Part shown: positions 22,683 through 34,800 of the stretch, piece after piece | Numbering within the stretch: the first letter of the stretch is position 1 | Layout: the number at the start of each line of letters is the position of its first letter | NCBI GenBank assembly: GCA_039707465.1 | Contig: CM077643.1 | Location: 65,660,605 to 65,724,604 of the forward strand | Direction of reading: 5' to 3' | DNA from: Rhabdophis nuchalis | Lineage: Eukaryota; Chordata; Lepidosauria; Squamata; Natricidae | Length of the DNA: 64,000 nucleotides | The notes under the pieces: model-generated | What the model was told of the DNA's origin: nothing | Databases searched by the model: none | Seen by the model: the letters and a program-made list of their open reading frames with translations, nothing else | Made by a program: the position numbers and the translations under genes

Positions 22683-24982
22683 AACAGAATGCTGTGAAAT
22701 AATTTGATAGATGAAGTCTTTTTAACATCTCCAGGCTTGTGTTAAGAGGGCTCATTATTCTCCTTTCTTAAACTTTAACATCCATGTTAGAATAACTGGC
22801 TATGATGGCACATCAGAAGTCTGGCATTTTAATCATTATGCTTCAATGCTCAAAAATAATCAGTTTCATTTGCTTTTCTACTGATTTTTTTTCTGTAGAA
22901 ATGTTGGTGCATTTAAAAAATAATCTCCCTTACTTTACAAGCATAGAAGCCATTGTTCAGTGCAAACGACAGCAAAGGCTTTTATTACTTCTTGTGTATT
23001 GGATTTTAGCATATTTATCTATGCCTAAGTAGAAACATTATCAATTTTAAAAACTTTGAACAGGAATAAATGAAGCTGGAATGTAACTCTTATTTTTACA
23101 ACCTCTTCCTCTTCTATTTAATTTATTTATTTCATTATTAAATGTAAAATGTTGTTCTCTGCTCATTATTGATCCATTTGCTCTCTGGTTTCCTTGTTTA
23201 ATCAATCATTAAAACAGTTTTCATTTAGTTGTCCATGTCACATTGAGCATTTGAGTGATTTTATTCAGCAGAATGAGGAATTTTCATCTTTCCTAATCAA
23301 AGCTCTGTCATTATCATCAAGAACTACTGTATGAAAAAGGCTGGAAAATATAGATACTAGTACTTGCATGTTAAAATGTTACTTGCCCAGCATTTCATGT
23401 CCATGGACACTTACACGATAAATTCTTGACATGTTGTTCCTTACATTAATTCAGTTCTGAATTTACTTACGCTTTATAATTTACTTTTCAAATTCACTTA
23501 GGATACATCAAATTTCAGAATGCATCAAAAATATGGGGCCCATGATTCTCATGGCATTGAAATTTAGCAAAGTTTATAAAAAATGTTATGACATAAACAT
23601 TATCAGTTTATGAGGTAATACAAAATGTCATAAAACATTTTCTTAAAACAAAACATCCATAAGACAAAGTGCCTAATCATGTGACGAATTGCAGACAGTT
23701 GCTGCCACTGCAACATGGGTTGCAACATTTTTAAAGAGTTAAGTCCATGAATAATAATAGATCAGGCTTTGGAACTGGAAATTAGAAGATAAATTTTGAA
23801 AGCTAAGATGTTTTATAGTTCTTATGGGTTTAACCTAATTTTATTTCACAATTTCTAGTGGAAGAACTTTGCCATTAGAAATATATAGTTGGTCCTGATA
23901 ATATGGGCATACAAAGGTTTTATGCACTAACATGCCATGCCATATCAATCTAATGATTAACTCTTGCAAATACATTACACAGTGCAGAATTCTGATGTGT
24001 GCAGAAATGACAAAAAATCCTGGAAGATGAAGATGCAACAAATCTCTGAATAAGCAGTGAATAATTTTTCACATATAAATTCAAAAGCAAATGTTTGCTT
24101 CTGAGTATTCATTAGAACTCATTCTATGATTTATCTGATTCTTGACTTTAGCTCCTGACACTACTGTATTTTGTGGTGTACTTTTGATGTACAGCATCTC
24201 TGGATTAGGATTATAGTGTGTATTTATATTTGTGTGTATGTGTGTGTGTGTCTATATGTACATATATGTATGTGTGTATATATATGTACATGCAGAACTG
24301 TTTTCCTGTGACATAAATTAAAATAATAATTGCTTAGCCTTTTGAACAATTATTTTTTTAGCTGAAATGAATTGCACACTCTCAATTTGACCCCATGAGT
24401 AGTCTTGACTGATACAGAGAAAATTGTGGTTTGTAAATGCCTTCTAATATAAAAACATGTTTGACATAGGGACTTCTAGTCTGCTCTACAACCTTCTTGA
24501 TTGCTATTCTAGAACTTTGGGCTAGACTAGAGCAATGAGGATAGATTAGCAGTTAATCAAAAGAAGGATGACAAACAGGGTAAGGAGTCAATGGCAGCAG
24601 CTATTTCAGTGATATGGGATGCAGAAGGTCCCATATTGGCTGAAGGAGACGTCTTTTTCACACCAACACTTGTACTCTGGGTGAAGCTGTTAAGATAACA
24701 CAGCAGTTTTTAAGACTAAATTCTAGCAAAGCAAATTTACTCTGTTGGGTGTTTTGCTTACTTTCTCATGCTTTTGACACATATTGCTGAAACTTTTAAG
24801 TGTGGCTACATGAAATGATACCAGTCTTCAGCAGGGGCTATTGAGCAAGAACAGACCATTACGTGTAAAATCCAACACATATCAATTGCCAGCAACAAAA
24901 CTAGGGATTGCCTTTCAGTTAGCTGTCTTTGTGATTTGATCTTTATCTTCCCATACTTACTGACCTGTTCCAGTGTTAATGT
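22683..24982. other. Intergenic / possible KCNK13 3'UTR
   Basis: Lies downstream of the KCNK13 stop. No other gene seen. Contains a TG/TA-rich tract at about 24230-24292. A minus-strand AATAAA at 23840-23845 could end a long 3'UTR, but that is unsupported. Confidence 0.4.
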
Positions 24983-25848
24983 TTACTTCTTAGTACTTGT
25001 CTCTGCCAACCTATTCTTCATAATTCCCAAAGCACCTACTCCACCTGCAAGTCCATTTTGCGCAGGTGAGACTGGTGGTCGGTGAAGAGGCACTTCAGCC
25101 AATTGTTTTTGCAAGGCAGCAAGTGATACTTTGTTAGCAATTAAGAGATCTTTCATGGACATTTCGCCAGATAGTCTGTGTCCTATTGTCTCACTGTCAA
25201 GGACACCATCTGACTCAATTGACAAGTTGCGCTGTCTCAACACAGTCCCTGGCATCACAACATTTGTCTGTAACTTCAAGAGGTTTCTTCGGCACTTACG
25301 ACATGTTCTGCCCATCTTCTTTAATATCCAGTTTAAGAACTGTTTGATGACAATGGAGATCACATTAAATAAGGAATAGATAAAACATAACCCTGTGAGT
25401 ATAACAACACTGTTGCCAAACCGATAAAGCTGTTGATTTTTGTAAAATGGATTCCAACCACTCACCATGTCACCAAAACCAATAGTACTGAAGGTCACAA
25501 AGCAATAATAAAGGGAATCAGGATAACTCCATCCTTCTGTTGCCGAGAACATAACAGAGGCACTACAGGAAACAATGACTGATGCCAAACACAAGGTAAG
25601 CATGACATGATACACAGAGGGCTTCCATTCAGCTAAGTTGTCTGCATCAATCTCAGCCTGCTGGACATCTCTACAAAGTTTTTGTTTTAGCTTCCTCTTA
25701 TGGTAACGCTTCATAACATATGCTATGACTGTGATCAGACGCTCCAGGAATAAGTTGAAGAACAAAATGGCTGCTGCACAGCCAATAAGGCCATAAAATA
25801 TCAGAAAAAGTTTGCCTGTTCTGGTAGTTGGTGTAGTTCTGCCAAATC
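24983..25848 (-). CDS. KCNK13: KCNK13 exon 2 (coding part, with stop)
   Basis: Starts after the acceptor at 25850-25849 (TTTCTATTTCTCCAG). The first two bases complete Gly116; 287 further residues follow and then the stop. It carries the end of filter 1, TM2, the linker with [10 protein letters not shown]3, filter 2, TM4 and the tail with SGEMSMKDL and GGVGALGIM. Open reading continues upstream of the acceptor to 25906, but those codons are intronic. The tail lacks one Ile relative to human SGEMISMKD. Confidence 0.95.
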
Positions 25849-28800
25849 CTGGAGAAATAGAAAAAAAGTTATGTAAACAAGATTTCTGAGCAATAAGATG
25901 TTGCACACGTATTCAGTGTATTATTAGAGTTGTCTATCAGTGGTAATATTAGAATAGTTATAATATGCATTTATGTAAAATTTCATATTGCTTCACAATA
26001 TTATTCTTATTCCTTATAAACTTCTGATCACTATTAATATACCATTGTGTACAAGCTTGAGAGAGTAATGGCACTGTCATGACTCAAATAAAACTGAAGT
26101 ATGATCCAGTCAGACTGGGTGTCCAAAGATAATGGCATTCAGAACTGAAGACTGGGGAGAGGAAAATCAGAAAGAAATGTGTAGGAAACATCTATGGCAT
26201 TTAACATCAACTCCACAGCCAGGAAGTGAGAACAGATTAGAGAGGGACTCCAATAAAAAAAATGTTGACCACATTCTTTGTCTTTTCAAAACGTGGGCCA
26301 TGTTAAAATCCCGAGAGAGCACTGGATTGATTTAAAGATTAACACATAGATTACAAATTAGATTATGTGTTTTAAAGGACTACGTACTTCCTTTACTTTC
26401 ACTTTTATTTTATTTTTGATCCCATTTTGGTACCATGAGCTCAAGTAGGGGTGGGATCCTACTGGTTTACCAATCAGTTCGCTGAGCGTGCGCTTTGTGC
26501 GCACTTCACTTGTGCACGTGCACAGTTTAGAGAAGACTTACCTTTCAGGATTGCTGCTTGGGAAGGAAAACAGTTGAGGTGCAGCAATCCACTCTCCCAT
26601 GCGACTCAGCTGAGAAGATAAAAGTAGGTAAAGCAGAGGGGTGGGGTGGGCCACTTCGGAGCTACAGGTTTCCCCGAACTGGTAGAATCCCACCCCTGAG
26701 CTCCAAGAAAGATATACAATATTGCCTCCATCAATCTAATATTCTAATTTAAAAAGTCCGACTATAGGACAGAAGGAATCTGTAATCTAATCTTAATGAG
26801 GGAGGAGAGATAGTTTCTTTACTGCAAAGACTGGAAACTACTATTTTTTTCTTTTTCTCTAATTGTATTGCTTTTTGTACTTTTTCTTTTATTTATTTAT
26901 TTTTTTAATTTTTCTTTATATACTTTCATATTTAATTTTTATCTATGTAAAAACTTTAAGGAAAAAAACCCCTAATACAAAATCCAATTCAACCCCACTC
27001 CCCTGACAACAATATTTATTCAAATCACTTGATAGGCTCCATATCAATTTGGGTTCCACATGCTCACTGGCAAAATTATCTTCAGGGACTTTTGAAGAGT
27101 ATAAAGATGGAGGCCAATCTTATTTCTATGGGGATGATGTCCCACAAAGAGGGAGCCAGTAAATAGTGCCAATGTAATAGTTGGGCTTCTTTTCAATAAT
27201 TGGAGGAGGATGCCACAGAAAATGTGCTTATGCTGACAATCAAACTCTTCCAGGATTAGAATACTCAGAACCAAGTTAAGTGACTCCCTCTCTGTACGAA
27301 GGTCTTTAATTGTTGCTAGAATCCCTCTGAGTTTTCATTAAAGTTTTTGTTAGAGTTGCTGCTTGCCTACATTCTTTAATCACTGAACAATTAATAAGTG
27401 AACTTTTCAAATTCAAGTCACGCCCTTGTGGCCAAGGAAACCTGGGCTCCTTGGTTTACCGAGGGGCTTAGGGAGATGAAGCGCCACAAGAGACGCCTAG
27501 AGAGCAGATGGAGATCTTCTCACTCCGAAGCCGACCGAACACTAGTGAGAGACCATATTAGGACTTACTTAGTGGCGATAAGAGTGGCCAAACGTGAGTA
27601 TTGTGCCACTCTTATTGCATCCGCAGATAACCGCCCTGCCGCCCTGTTTGGGGTGACCTGCTCCCTCCTTCAACAGAGGCCGCGGGAAGCCCCTTTACAG
27701 GGTCGAGCAGAGGAATTTGGGATTTATCTGCAGGAGAAAATCACTCGGATTCGGAACGAGCTACCCTCCATCGACAGTGGTCCAGTCGAGCGGGCCGAGG
27801 CTGTTCTTGTGACACCATCTTGGGAGGAGTTTGATTTTGTTACCACCGAGGATATGGACAAGTTGTCAAAGAGACTTAGGGCTACCACATGTTTATTGGA
27901 CCCATGTCCCTCCTGGCTTGTACTGGCATCCTGGGAGACGACACGAGGCTGGCTCCAGGGCATTGTCAACGCATCTTTGAGTGAGGGGTCCTTGCCTGCC
28001 ATCTTGAAAGAGGCGGTAGTAAGGCTCCTCCTCAAGAAGCCGTCCCTGGATCCAGCATTATTAGAGAACTATCGTCCCGTCTCCAACATCCACTTTTTAG
28101 TGAAGGTTGTTGAGAGTGTGGTGGCTCAACAGTTTCCGCGACACTTGGAGGAAGTTGATTATCTAGACCCGCGCCAGTCCGGCTTCCGACCCGGGCACAG
28201 CACTGAGACGGCATTGGTCGCGTTGGTTGATGATCTCTGGAGGGCGCGGGATAGAGGATATTTCTCTATCCTAGTCCTATTAGACCTCTCAGCGGTTTTT
28301 GATACCATCGACCATGGTATCCTATTGCGCCGACTGGGGGGGTTGGGGCTGGGAGGCACCGTTTTGCGGTGGTTTTCATCCTACCTCTCTGGTCGGTCGC
28401 AATATGCCCCGATCGAGGACCTCACGGCCGCATGGAATAGTGCGGCCGTGGGAGCCTTAGATCGGGTCGCGCCCTTGCGGCCTCTCCTGCGGCGGCGAGC
28501 CACCCTGGCCCCTTGGTTTACCGAGGAGCTGCGGGTGATGAAACGCCGCAAGAGATGCCTAGAGAGAAGATGGAGGTCCACCCGATCTGGATCTGACCGG
28601 ACACAGGTAAGAGCCCATTTACGGACTTACATTGTGGCGCTGAGAGTGGCCAAACGCCATCATTGTGCTACTGTCATAGCATCCGCAGAAAACTGCCCTG
28701 CCGCCCTGTTTAGGGTGACCCGCTCCCTACTTCAACAGAGGGTGCGGGAAGCCCCGCTACAGGGTAGAGCAGAGGAATTTGTGACTTTTCTGCAGGAGAA

Positions 28801-31800
28801 AACCGCTCAGATACAGAACGGGCTACCCTCCATTGATGGCCCAGTGGAATGCCACGAGACAGATCTTGTTTGGGAGGAGTTTGACTCTGTTACTTCCGAG
28901 GATATGGACAGGTTACGTGGGCGACTGCGAGCCACCACATGTTTATTGGACCCGTGTCCCTCCTGGCTTGTACTGGCATCCTGGGAGGTGACATGAGTCT
29001 GGCTCCAAGAGGTTGTCAACGCCTCCTTGAGTGAGGGTTCCTTGCCTCCTTCCCTAAAAGAAGCTATGGTGAGGCCCCTCCTTAAGAAGCCCTCTTTGGA
29101 CCCAGCTCTTTTAAACAACTATCGTCCAGTCTCCAACCTTCCCTTTTTGGCGAAGGTTGTCGAGAGTGTGGTGGCACAACAGTTTCCCCGTCACCTGGAG
29201 GAAGTTGATTATCTAGATCTGCGCCAGTCCGGCTTTCGGCCCGGGCACAGCACTGAGACGGCATTGGTCGCGTTGGTCGATGATCTCTGGAGGGCCAGAG
29301 ATTGGGGTTGTTCCTCCATCCTGGTCCTATTAGACCTCTCGGCGGCTTTCGATACCATCGACCATGGTATCCTATTGCATCGGCTGGGGGGGTTGCGAGT
29401 GGGAGGCACCGTTTTACGGTGGTTCTCCTCCTACCTCTCTGGCCGATCGCAATTTGTGTTGGCAGGAGAGCAGAGGTCGACCTCGAGACCCCTCACATGT
29501 GGGGTGCCTCAGGGGTCGGTCCTCTCGCCTCTCCTGTTTAACACATACATGAAGCCGCTGGGTGAGATCATCTATGGTTTTGGGGTAGAGTACCATCTAT
29601 ACGCTGACGATACTCAGCTGTATATTTCTACCCCAAACCACCCCAACGATGCCATAGTGGTGATGTGCCAGTGCCTGGAAGCCGTGCGGGTCTGGATGGG
29701 AAGTAACGGACTCAGGCTCAACCCGACCAAGACCGAGTGGCTGTGGTTTCCGGCTGCCCGATTCAACCAGCTCACTCCATCGCTGGCCATAGGGGACGAA
29801 CATCTTGCCCCTGTGGATGGGGCGCGCAATTTGGGTGTCCTCCTGGATGCCCGGCTGTCCATGGAAGACCAAGTGACAGCCGTGGCCAGGAGGGCGTTTT
29901 ACCAGGTTCGCCTGGTTCGCCAATTGCGCCCCCTATTGGATCGGGACGCCCTTCGCACAGTCACTCATGCACTTGTGACATCCCGACTGGACTATTGCAA
30001 CTCTCTCTACATGGGGCTCCCCTTGAGGTGCACCCGGAGACTTCAGCTAGTCCAGAATGCAGCCGCGCGAGCAATTATGGGAACCGCTAGGTCTATCCAT
30101 GTAACACCGCTCTTGCGCGAGCTGCACTGGCTACCTGTCGTCTTCCGGGTGCGCTTCAAGGTGTTGATTATCATCTTTAAAGCGGTCCATGGCTCGGGAC
30201 CTAGCTATCTGCGGGATCGGATCCTGCCTCATACATCCTCACGGCCGATTCGCTCCCACAGAGAGGGACTTCTCCGGGTGCCGTCCACTAGACTTTGTCA
30301 GCGGGCGACGCCCAGGGGAAGGGCTCTCTCTGTGGCGGGCCCGGCCCTCTGGAACGACCTTCCCCCCGACATCAGGACGACCACGGACCTCCGCTCCTTC
30401 CGTCTCAAATTAAAAACTCATTTCTTCTGTCTGGCCGGCCTAGGATAGTCTCTCTGTCTTTGGGGTTTTATTGGGAAGTTTTATAATATAGCTTAGTTTT
30501 AATGGGGAATTTTAGCGCAGGTTTAGATTTAATTTATTTTTAATGAAATGTTTGTATGTATTTATTGTTTTACTTTGCCTGTGCACCGCCCCAAGTCCCT
30601 GTGGGGAGAGGGTGCGGTTTAGAAATATTAAAATTATTATTATTATTATTATTAATATGTGTTGGCAGGGGGGCAGAGGTCGGCCTCGAGGCCCCTCATA
30701 TGTGGGGTTCCTCAGGGGTCGGTCCTCTCACCCCTACTGTTCAACACATATATGAAGCCGCTGGGTGAGATCATCCGTAGCTTTGGGGTCGGATATCATC
30801 TGTACGCTGATGATACTCAGTTGTACATATCCACCCCAGACCACCCCAACGATGCCGTCGAGGTTATGTCCCGGTGCTTGGAGGCCGTACGGATCTGGAT
30901 GGGTGGTAACAAACTTAAGCTCAACCTGTCCAAGACTGAGTGGCTGTGGCTTCCGGGACCCCGGTTCAGCCAGATTATTCCAACTCTGGCCATTGGGGGC
31001 GAAACACCGGCCCCCGTGGAGAGGGCACGCAATTTGGGTGTCCTCCTGGATTCCCGGCTGTCTATGGAAGATCATGTGGCAGCCGTGGCCAGGGAGGCGT
31101 TTCATCAGGTATGCCTGATGCGCCAATTGCGCCCCTTACTGGACCGGGGTGCCTTACGCACAGTCACTCAAGCACTCGTCACCTCTCAACTCGACTACTG
31201 TAATGCTCTCTACATGGGGCTCCCGTTGAGGTGCACCCGAAAGCTGCAGCTAGTCCAGAACGCAGCCGCGCGGGTGATTACAGGAGCGCCTAGACACTCC
31301 CACATAACACCTATCCTGCGCGAGCTGCACTGGCTTCCTGTGGTCTTTCGGGTGCGCTTCAAGGTTTTAATGACCATCTTTAAAGCGCTCCATGGCTCGG
31401 GGCCTAGTTATATGCGAGACCGCCTCCTGCCCCATACATCCCTCAGACCGATACGCTCCCACAGAGAGGGCCTCCTCAGGGTGCCGTCGGCTGGACAATG
31501 CTGACTGGCGACGCCCAGGGGAAGAGCCTTCTCTGTGGCGGGGCCAGCCCTCTGGAACGACTTACCCCCTGAACTCCGCACCATCTCCGACCTCCGCCTC
31601 TTCCGCAAGTGTCTGAAGACACATTTATTCCATCTAGCCGGCCTAGCGTAACCTCCATTACTGGCTATTAGACAGTTTTAAATTTGGGATTTTTTAATTC
31701 GGTTTTTAGCGCAGGGTTTCATTGGAATAAGTTTTTTAAATTTTATATGTTTTGTATGTATTTTAACATTCCTGTGCGCCGCCCTGGGCCGTTTGGAGAA

Positions 31801-34800
31801 GGGCGGGGTATAAATTTAATAAAATAAAAATAAATAAAATAAATAAAAGTCTGCTTTAGATTTTGCCTTCAAACTTTAGTTTTTAAAATTAACCAAGTTA
31901 AAAGATGAGTTAAAAACAACAGTCCTATTCAGCATGTTGACTTGAGTAAGCCAGGATCCAGCTTGGCCAATTATATTTGCACCACACAGCATTTCTTTTA
32001 ACTACTAAGATTTTTAACAGAGCCTATTAACAACCAACACATTTGTTTCCTCCATTTTTCCCCACAGAAATTTATGGCACAACACAAGGCAGTAAATAGG
32101 GAAGTTCAAAATACTGTAATTATTCCTGTTTTTACTATTTTGAATGAATATAGTATATTGATCCAATTGATCACCGTAGGTACTGGCTCAAACTTCAAAA
32201 GTGTGATATATTAAGCCTTAGTTGTCCTGGAACTGTTTCAACTTCACATTTATTCTGGTTTTGTGCTATCTACCTGTATGTATTAGGCAGACTCACAGAA
32301 AAGGAGGATGACTGAATAAACGATAGGGAAAACAACTGGAAGTGGAGCAATAAGTTTGCTATTCCCCTTGTTTATTAATACAGTGCTGGAATACATCCAT
32401 TATAAGAACTAAATATTGGTATATTACCATGTGTGCCTCCTCAAGCCTTTTATCTGAAATTTCAAATAAACTATGGGCACAATTTAATTTGTAATATGGA
32501 AACATCTGCATGAGATTCTAATGTCTGCACACAAAAGTATATCTAAGAAGGATGTGGAGTCCCTGAGATCCATGGGAAGTGCCAACCTGGGAAACATCAC
32601 TTTAACTAGCTCTTTTCTCCTCAATAAGTTTCTTATGCTCTGGAATAGTATATCTATACTGTGAAGATTTAGATGACAGGGCTGAAAAAGGAAAAATGGA
32701 AAAGGAAAGTGGAATGAACAGCCAATTCTGTTTCTCCAGTAACCAGTCCAATGCTTTTAGGAAGGCCAAAGGTGAGTCTGGAACTACAGACCCATACTGA
32801 TAGCTTCCAATTACGTTAATGAAGTGACAACTCCATCTCTAACATCAAGGTTCAAAGTAATCATCGATTGTTTGTATAATTAATGATCATTTATTCATTG
32901 TAACTAAAATTTAAAAATTGCACAGAGACAGGGTGGATAAAAATCAATGATTTAAAAATAAATAAATGAATGAATGAATGAATGATTTTTAATTTATAGA
33001 CCGCTCCTCTCCCCGTAGGGACTCGGAGCGGTGCACAGGGAAAACTAAAACCACAATACAATAAATATACAAATACAATTAAAAACAAATTAAATCTGGG
33101 CCTGTGCTAAAATCCCCTTAACCTGCTAAAATACCCAATTAAAACAGCTAGACCCTGTAGAGAGAGGCTACCCAAGGCCGGCCAAATGGAAAAGATGAGT
33201 TTTTAGTTTCAGACGGAAGGAGCGGAAGTCCGTGGTTGTTCTGATGTCGGGGGGAAGGTCGTTCCAGAGGGCTGGGCCCGCCACAGAGAGAGCCCTTCCC
33301 CTGGGCGTCGCCCGCTGACAGAGTCTAGTGGACGGCACCCGGAGAAGTCCCTCTCTGTGGGAGCGAATCGGCAGAAAAGCAGATTTTTTTAATTTAAATT
33401 GGATTTTTTTATATAAAATGCTTTTTGAGGAAAATATATTACCATCCAAAGGTTATTCCATCATGAAATAAAGATTAGTTTTTTAATTATGTAGAATAAG
33501 GCTGTATATGTTTAATTTTTTGGTAAATAAATTCCATTAATCCATTCACAATGTCATGCCCTTCCAGAGGTTTTTGTAAGATTATTGGGCAGTTTCTCTG
33601 CCTACAAGATATTATCACAGATGCTTGGTTTACTTTTGCAGTTCTCAAAACTGAATTTGACTCAGCAGAGATCACGTGCCTCTTCTTCACAGCAAAAAGA
33701 GTTGAAAAAAAGACCTTAATCCTAACTTCTACAAACCTATGAATACAGAATCAACCCCTTCAGTGCTAAGTTTCAAGAAGTTCAGTGAATAGAATAGAAA
33801 GAATATTTTTCTGATTGTTTGGAGTGGAATAGATCTGCACAAGAAGAAATTGAAACTAAGTGTGAGGAGGAAAGGGCAAGCAGACAAGCAGTACTACAAA
33901 ATGAAAGTCTAAGTTTCTTAAAATATATATTTTTTGTTTTGCCAAATTAGTTAACAAACATGGATGTTTGTTTAAGCAAATAACATATGCTGTAATGTTA
34001 TTGTTTCAGTTGAATAAATCTATTTAAATTGTTATTATTAAGGTAATGATTGTTTTTCTCCTTCCTAAGTACAACAGAAAAGTTGTCCAAATATGAATGA
34101 TTAACCTATTAAACTGGGGATAAAAAAACTAATATGAAAAGTTGTTATTCTAAAAATCTTCATCTACTTGCATATTATAAATTATGCCAGCAAGAATTAG
34201 TCTTTATGTAGAAAACTATGATTTAATACAAGCTTTTTTACTAGTGATTTAAATCAGGATTTAAATCGTGATTTAAATCAACTTGATTTAAATCAAATCC
34301 ACCCTGCACAGAGATATAAAAATTCCAAAGGTTTTCCAAAAAGAAAAAGTAGAAAGAGAGAAACTCAGTCTAACCAATTAATACTGAAGATCTCTAACTA
34401 TTAATGGGGGCAAAAATCAGTTGGAATATATTGAAAAAAAATCACAATTGATGGTTGTCATAAACAGGTACAATGTATATACACCGTCACCTATTAAATA
34501 TAAGACCTGGGCAATTATCCTTTGTAAATGTGTCTAATTTAATTACAAAATGGAGTTTATATTCTGGTCAATAGAGGGATGTTATATTTTTATATCCACA
34601 CGCTATATCAATGTCCCGCAAAACCATACATTGTTGTTTTTGTAGTTGAAAGCAACCCATAGTTTAGCAGCATTCCTTCAGCATGTCCAACTGTAAATAA
34701 TTTGAGATATAACATGACATTTACACTACATACTATAGAGTCAGTTGTTAAAGCAAATCTTACAAATGGGGAGACTTGTCAGTTCTGTCTTAGGTACAAA

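Noticed and set aside
25849..25906. Upstream extension of the KCNK13 exon 2 frame
   Set aside because: It precedes a good acceptor and its start is a GTG; the translation does not match K2P channels.
27413..31848. Target duplication for L2-A (AAGTC at both ends)
   Set aside because: The five-base match overlaps the A-rich tail and could be chance.
33487..33690. 67-codon minus frame inside the hAT element as a transposase remnant
   Set aside because: No hAT dimerisation or DDE motif could be recognised, so it is left unassigned.
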